A stretch of 13,216 nucleotides of DNA from Chitinophagaceae bacterium (GTDB taxonomy: Bacteria > Bacteroidota > Bacteroidia > Chitinophagales > Chitinophagaceae), in contig JAHEZA010000018.1 in NCBI GenBank assembly GCA_023251335.1, positions 1 through 13,216 of the forward strand, given 5' to 3'. Shown here one piece after another: positions 12,239 through 13,216 of this stretch. A model generated the notes under the pieces. It was not told where the DNA came from. It searched no databases and was given only the letters and a program-made list of their open reading frames with translations. Both the position numbers and the translations under genes were made by a program. Each line of letters begins with the position of its first letter. The first letter of the stretch is position 1.

Positions 12239-13156
12239 ATGGATCAAAATAAATCTCGTAGAGAATTTCTGGCTGCCGGTGTCCTGACCACAATGGCGGT
12301 TGCCTGCAGTAGTAATCATTCCCCCTTTCCGGCCGATGATATTGAAGCATCCGGAGAAAAAGTAAAACTACTTTCGGTAGACGGTGATGTTATCGAAGTG
12401 GACAAGGCGTACCTGAAACCATTGCCACACATGCCTTCAGTAAGCAATGATGAAGCAAGAAAAGGAATGCCGGGAAAGAAGTTTGTAATGGTAATAGATC
12501 TTTCCCGTTGCAAAAATGTGAAAGCCTGCCAGGTAGCGTGTAACCATGCACATCACGTACAGGATGCACAGAATTGGATAAAGGTTTATCCTATGCAGGA
12601 TGCTCAACATACAGCACCCTACTGGCAACCCACTACCTGCATGCATTGCGATGAACCGCCTTGTGTAAAAGTGTGCCCGGTTGATGCAACGTTTAAAAGG
12701 CAGGACGGAATTGTATTGATTGATAGCGAAAGGTGTATCGGATGCCGGTTTTGTATGGCGGCATGTCCCTACTCAACCCGGGTATTTAACTGGGGAGAGC
12801 CTGATCTTCCCGTAGATATTGCCGACAAGCCTTATAATCCTGAAACAAGTCTCCCACAAAAAAAGGGAACCGTTGGCAAATGTGACTTCTGCCCCGATAT
12901 GACAAGAATGGGCATGTTGCCACATTGCGTTTCAGCCTGCCCTAATGGTGTTTATTTTTTTGGAGATATGAATGAAGATTCAGTTACTAACGGATCAGAA
13001 ACTTTTCGTTTCAGTGACCTTATCAGAGAAAAAGCGGGATACCGTCTTATGGAAGACCTGGGAACAAAACCAAGTGTTTATTATCTCCCTCCGGTAAACA
13101 GGAATTTTAAATTTGAAGAAGGCCTGGATACAGAAGATTCTACTCAAAAATCTTAA
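12239..13156 (+). CDS. Four-cluster ferredoxin subunit of a molybdopterin oxidoreductase-type complex (NrfC/PsrB/DmsB family)
   Basis: A 305-aa exported iron-sulfur protein. It has a Tat motif SRREFL (6-11) with a lipobox-like VAC (Cys23), so it is likely a Tat-exported lipoprotein. Cysteine groups: C91-x5-C97-x3-C101; C134-x2-C137-x4-C142-x3-C146; C166-x2-C169-x2-C172-x3-C176; C215-x2-C218-x11-C230-x3-C234. This is the electron-transfer subunit of complexes with a molybdopterin catalytic subunit and an NrfD-type membrane subunit. The first group lacks one cysteine: Val94 stands where C-x2-C-x2-C-x3-C needs Cys, so one cluster may be [3Fe-4S] or use another ligand. Residues 24-80 are an extra N-terminal segment shared with the preceding small protein. 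The next gene starts 3 bp downstream. The substrate is unknown. Confidence 0.92.
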   Translation: MDQNKSRREFLAAGVLTTMAVACSSNHSPFPADDIEASGEKVKLLSVDGDVIEVDKAYLKPLPHMPSVSNDEARKGMPGKKFVMVIDLSRCKNVKACQVACNHAHHVQDAQNWIKVYPMQDAQHTAPYWQPTTCMHCDEPPCVKVCPVDATFKRQDGIVLIDSERCIGCRFCMAACPYSTRVFNWGEPDLPVDIADKPYNPETSLPQKKGTVGKCDFCPDMTRMGMLPHCVSACPNGVYFFGDMNEDSVTNGSETFRFSDLIREKAGYRLMEDLGTKPSVYYLPPVNRNFKFEEGLDTEDSTQKS

Positions 13157-13159
13157 TAA

Positions 13160-13216
13160 ATGAAAAATTTGCAAAATTTATCTCCGGATGAAATCACTGC
13201 TGACCTGTTGCCCCAA
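13160..13216 (+). CDS. Start of the next operon gene (partial, runs off right edge)
   Basis: An ATG at 13160, 3 bp after the FeS subunit stop, opens a frame of 19 codons to the window end (MKNLQNLSPDEITADLLPQ). The tight spacing says it is translated with the FeS gene. The hydrophilic start does not look like a signal peptide. By family context it could be an NrfD-type membrane subunit or another subunit of the same complex, but the visible residues do not decide. Confidence 0.6.
   Translation, partial: MKNLQNLSPDEITADLLPQ

Noticed and set aside
1..13216. tRNA, rRNA, CRISPR arrays, insertion sequences, phage or integrase genes.
   Set aside because: I saw no tRNA-like cloverleaf, no regular spaced repeats, no transposase motifs and no terminal inverted repeats. 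The window reads as stable chromosomal respiratory DNA.
1..13216. A complete denitrification island.
   Set aside because: Only nosZ is certain. No nirK/nirS, nor or nar gene is visible, and the 12-helix protein lacks the metal ligands needed to be called NorB.

Overview
The window looks like the chromosome of a Bacteroidota bacterium, probably close to Chitinophagaceae/Sphingobacteriia. The reasons are AT-rich intergenic DNA, no evident Shine-Dalgarno dependence, several TAnnTTTG-type -7 promoter boxes, many short lipoproteins, a DUF5777-type beta-barrel, and a clade II (Sec/lipoprotein-type) nitrous oxide reductase. Nearly every recognisable gene belongs to anaerobic or low-oxygen respiration or to an associated stress response.

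Layout. Positions 1-2891 (minus strand) hold a nos cluster: a lipoprotein monohaem cytochrome c, then nosZ with all CuZ and CuA ligands, then the start of a small lipoprotein cut by the left edge. A perfect 10-bp terminator-like hairpin lies between the cytochrome and nosZ. Divergent from it (3101-4369) is a 12-helix membrane protein with histidine motifs recalling haem-copper oxidase subunit I. It converges on a membrane-anchored haem-binding-domain cytochrome (4424-4918, minus). Next come a tandem universal stress protein (5242-6066, plus) and, convergent to it, a baeRF-like (release-factor-fold) protein (6160-7278, minus). A five-helix membrane protein of unknown role follows (7677-8195). 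Positions 8408-10611 are a tight three-gene unit: YceI-like lipoprotein, CX4CH cytochrome lipoprotein, and DUF5777-like outer-membrane barrel. After an orphan lipoprotein (10774-11283) a further operon begins at 11446: monohaem cytochrome c, a 79-aa Tat-like small protein, a Tat/lipoprotein four-cluster ferredoxin subunit of the NrfC/PsrB/DmsB type, and the first 19 codons of another gene at the right edge.

The most striking structure is regulatory. Six intergenic regions or region halves carry pairs of 12-bp palindromes of the form TGAy-N4-rTCA (Crp/Fnr-superfamily type). In five of the six pairs the centres are exactly 22 bp apart; in the nos promoter they are 32 bp apart. In five pairs the proximal palindrome centre lies 29.5 bp, and in one 30.5 bp, from the first base of a TAnnTTTG-like -7 box, which puts it at about -42 from the expected transcription start (class II activator position). 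These promoters precede the nos cytochrome, the haem-binding cytochrome, the stress protein, the baeRF-like protein, the YceI/cytochrome/barrel operon and the cytochrome/FeS operon. I infer one FNR/DNR-like regulon joining N2O respiration, other periplasmic and outer-membrane electron transfer, and a dormancy-like stress arm. The regulator itself is not in the window, and no nitrite or nitric oxide reductase gene is visible.
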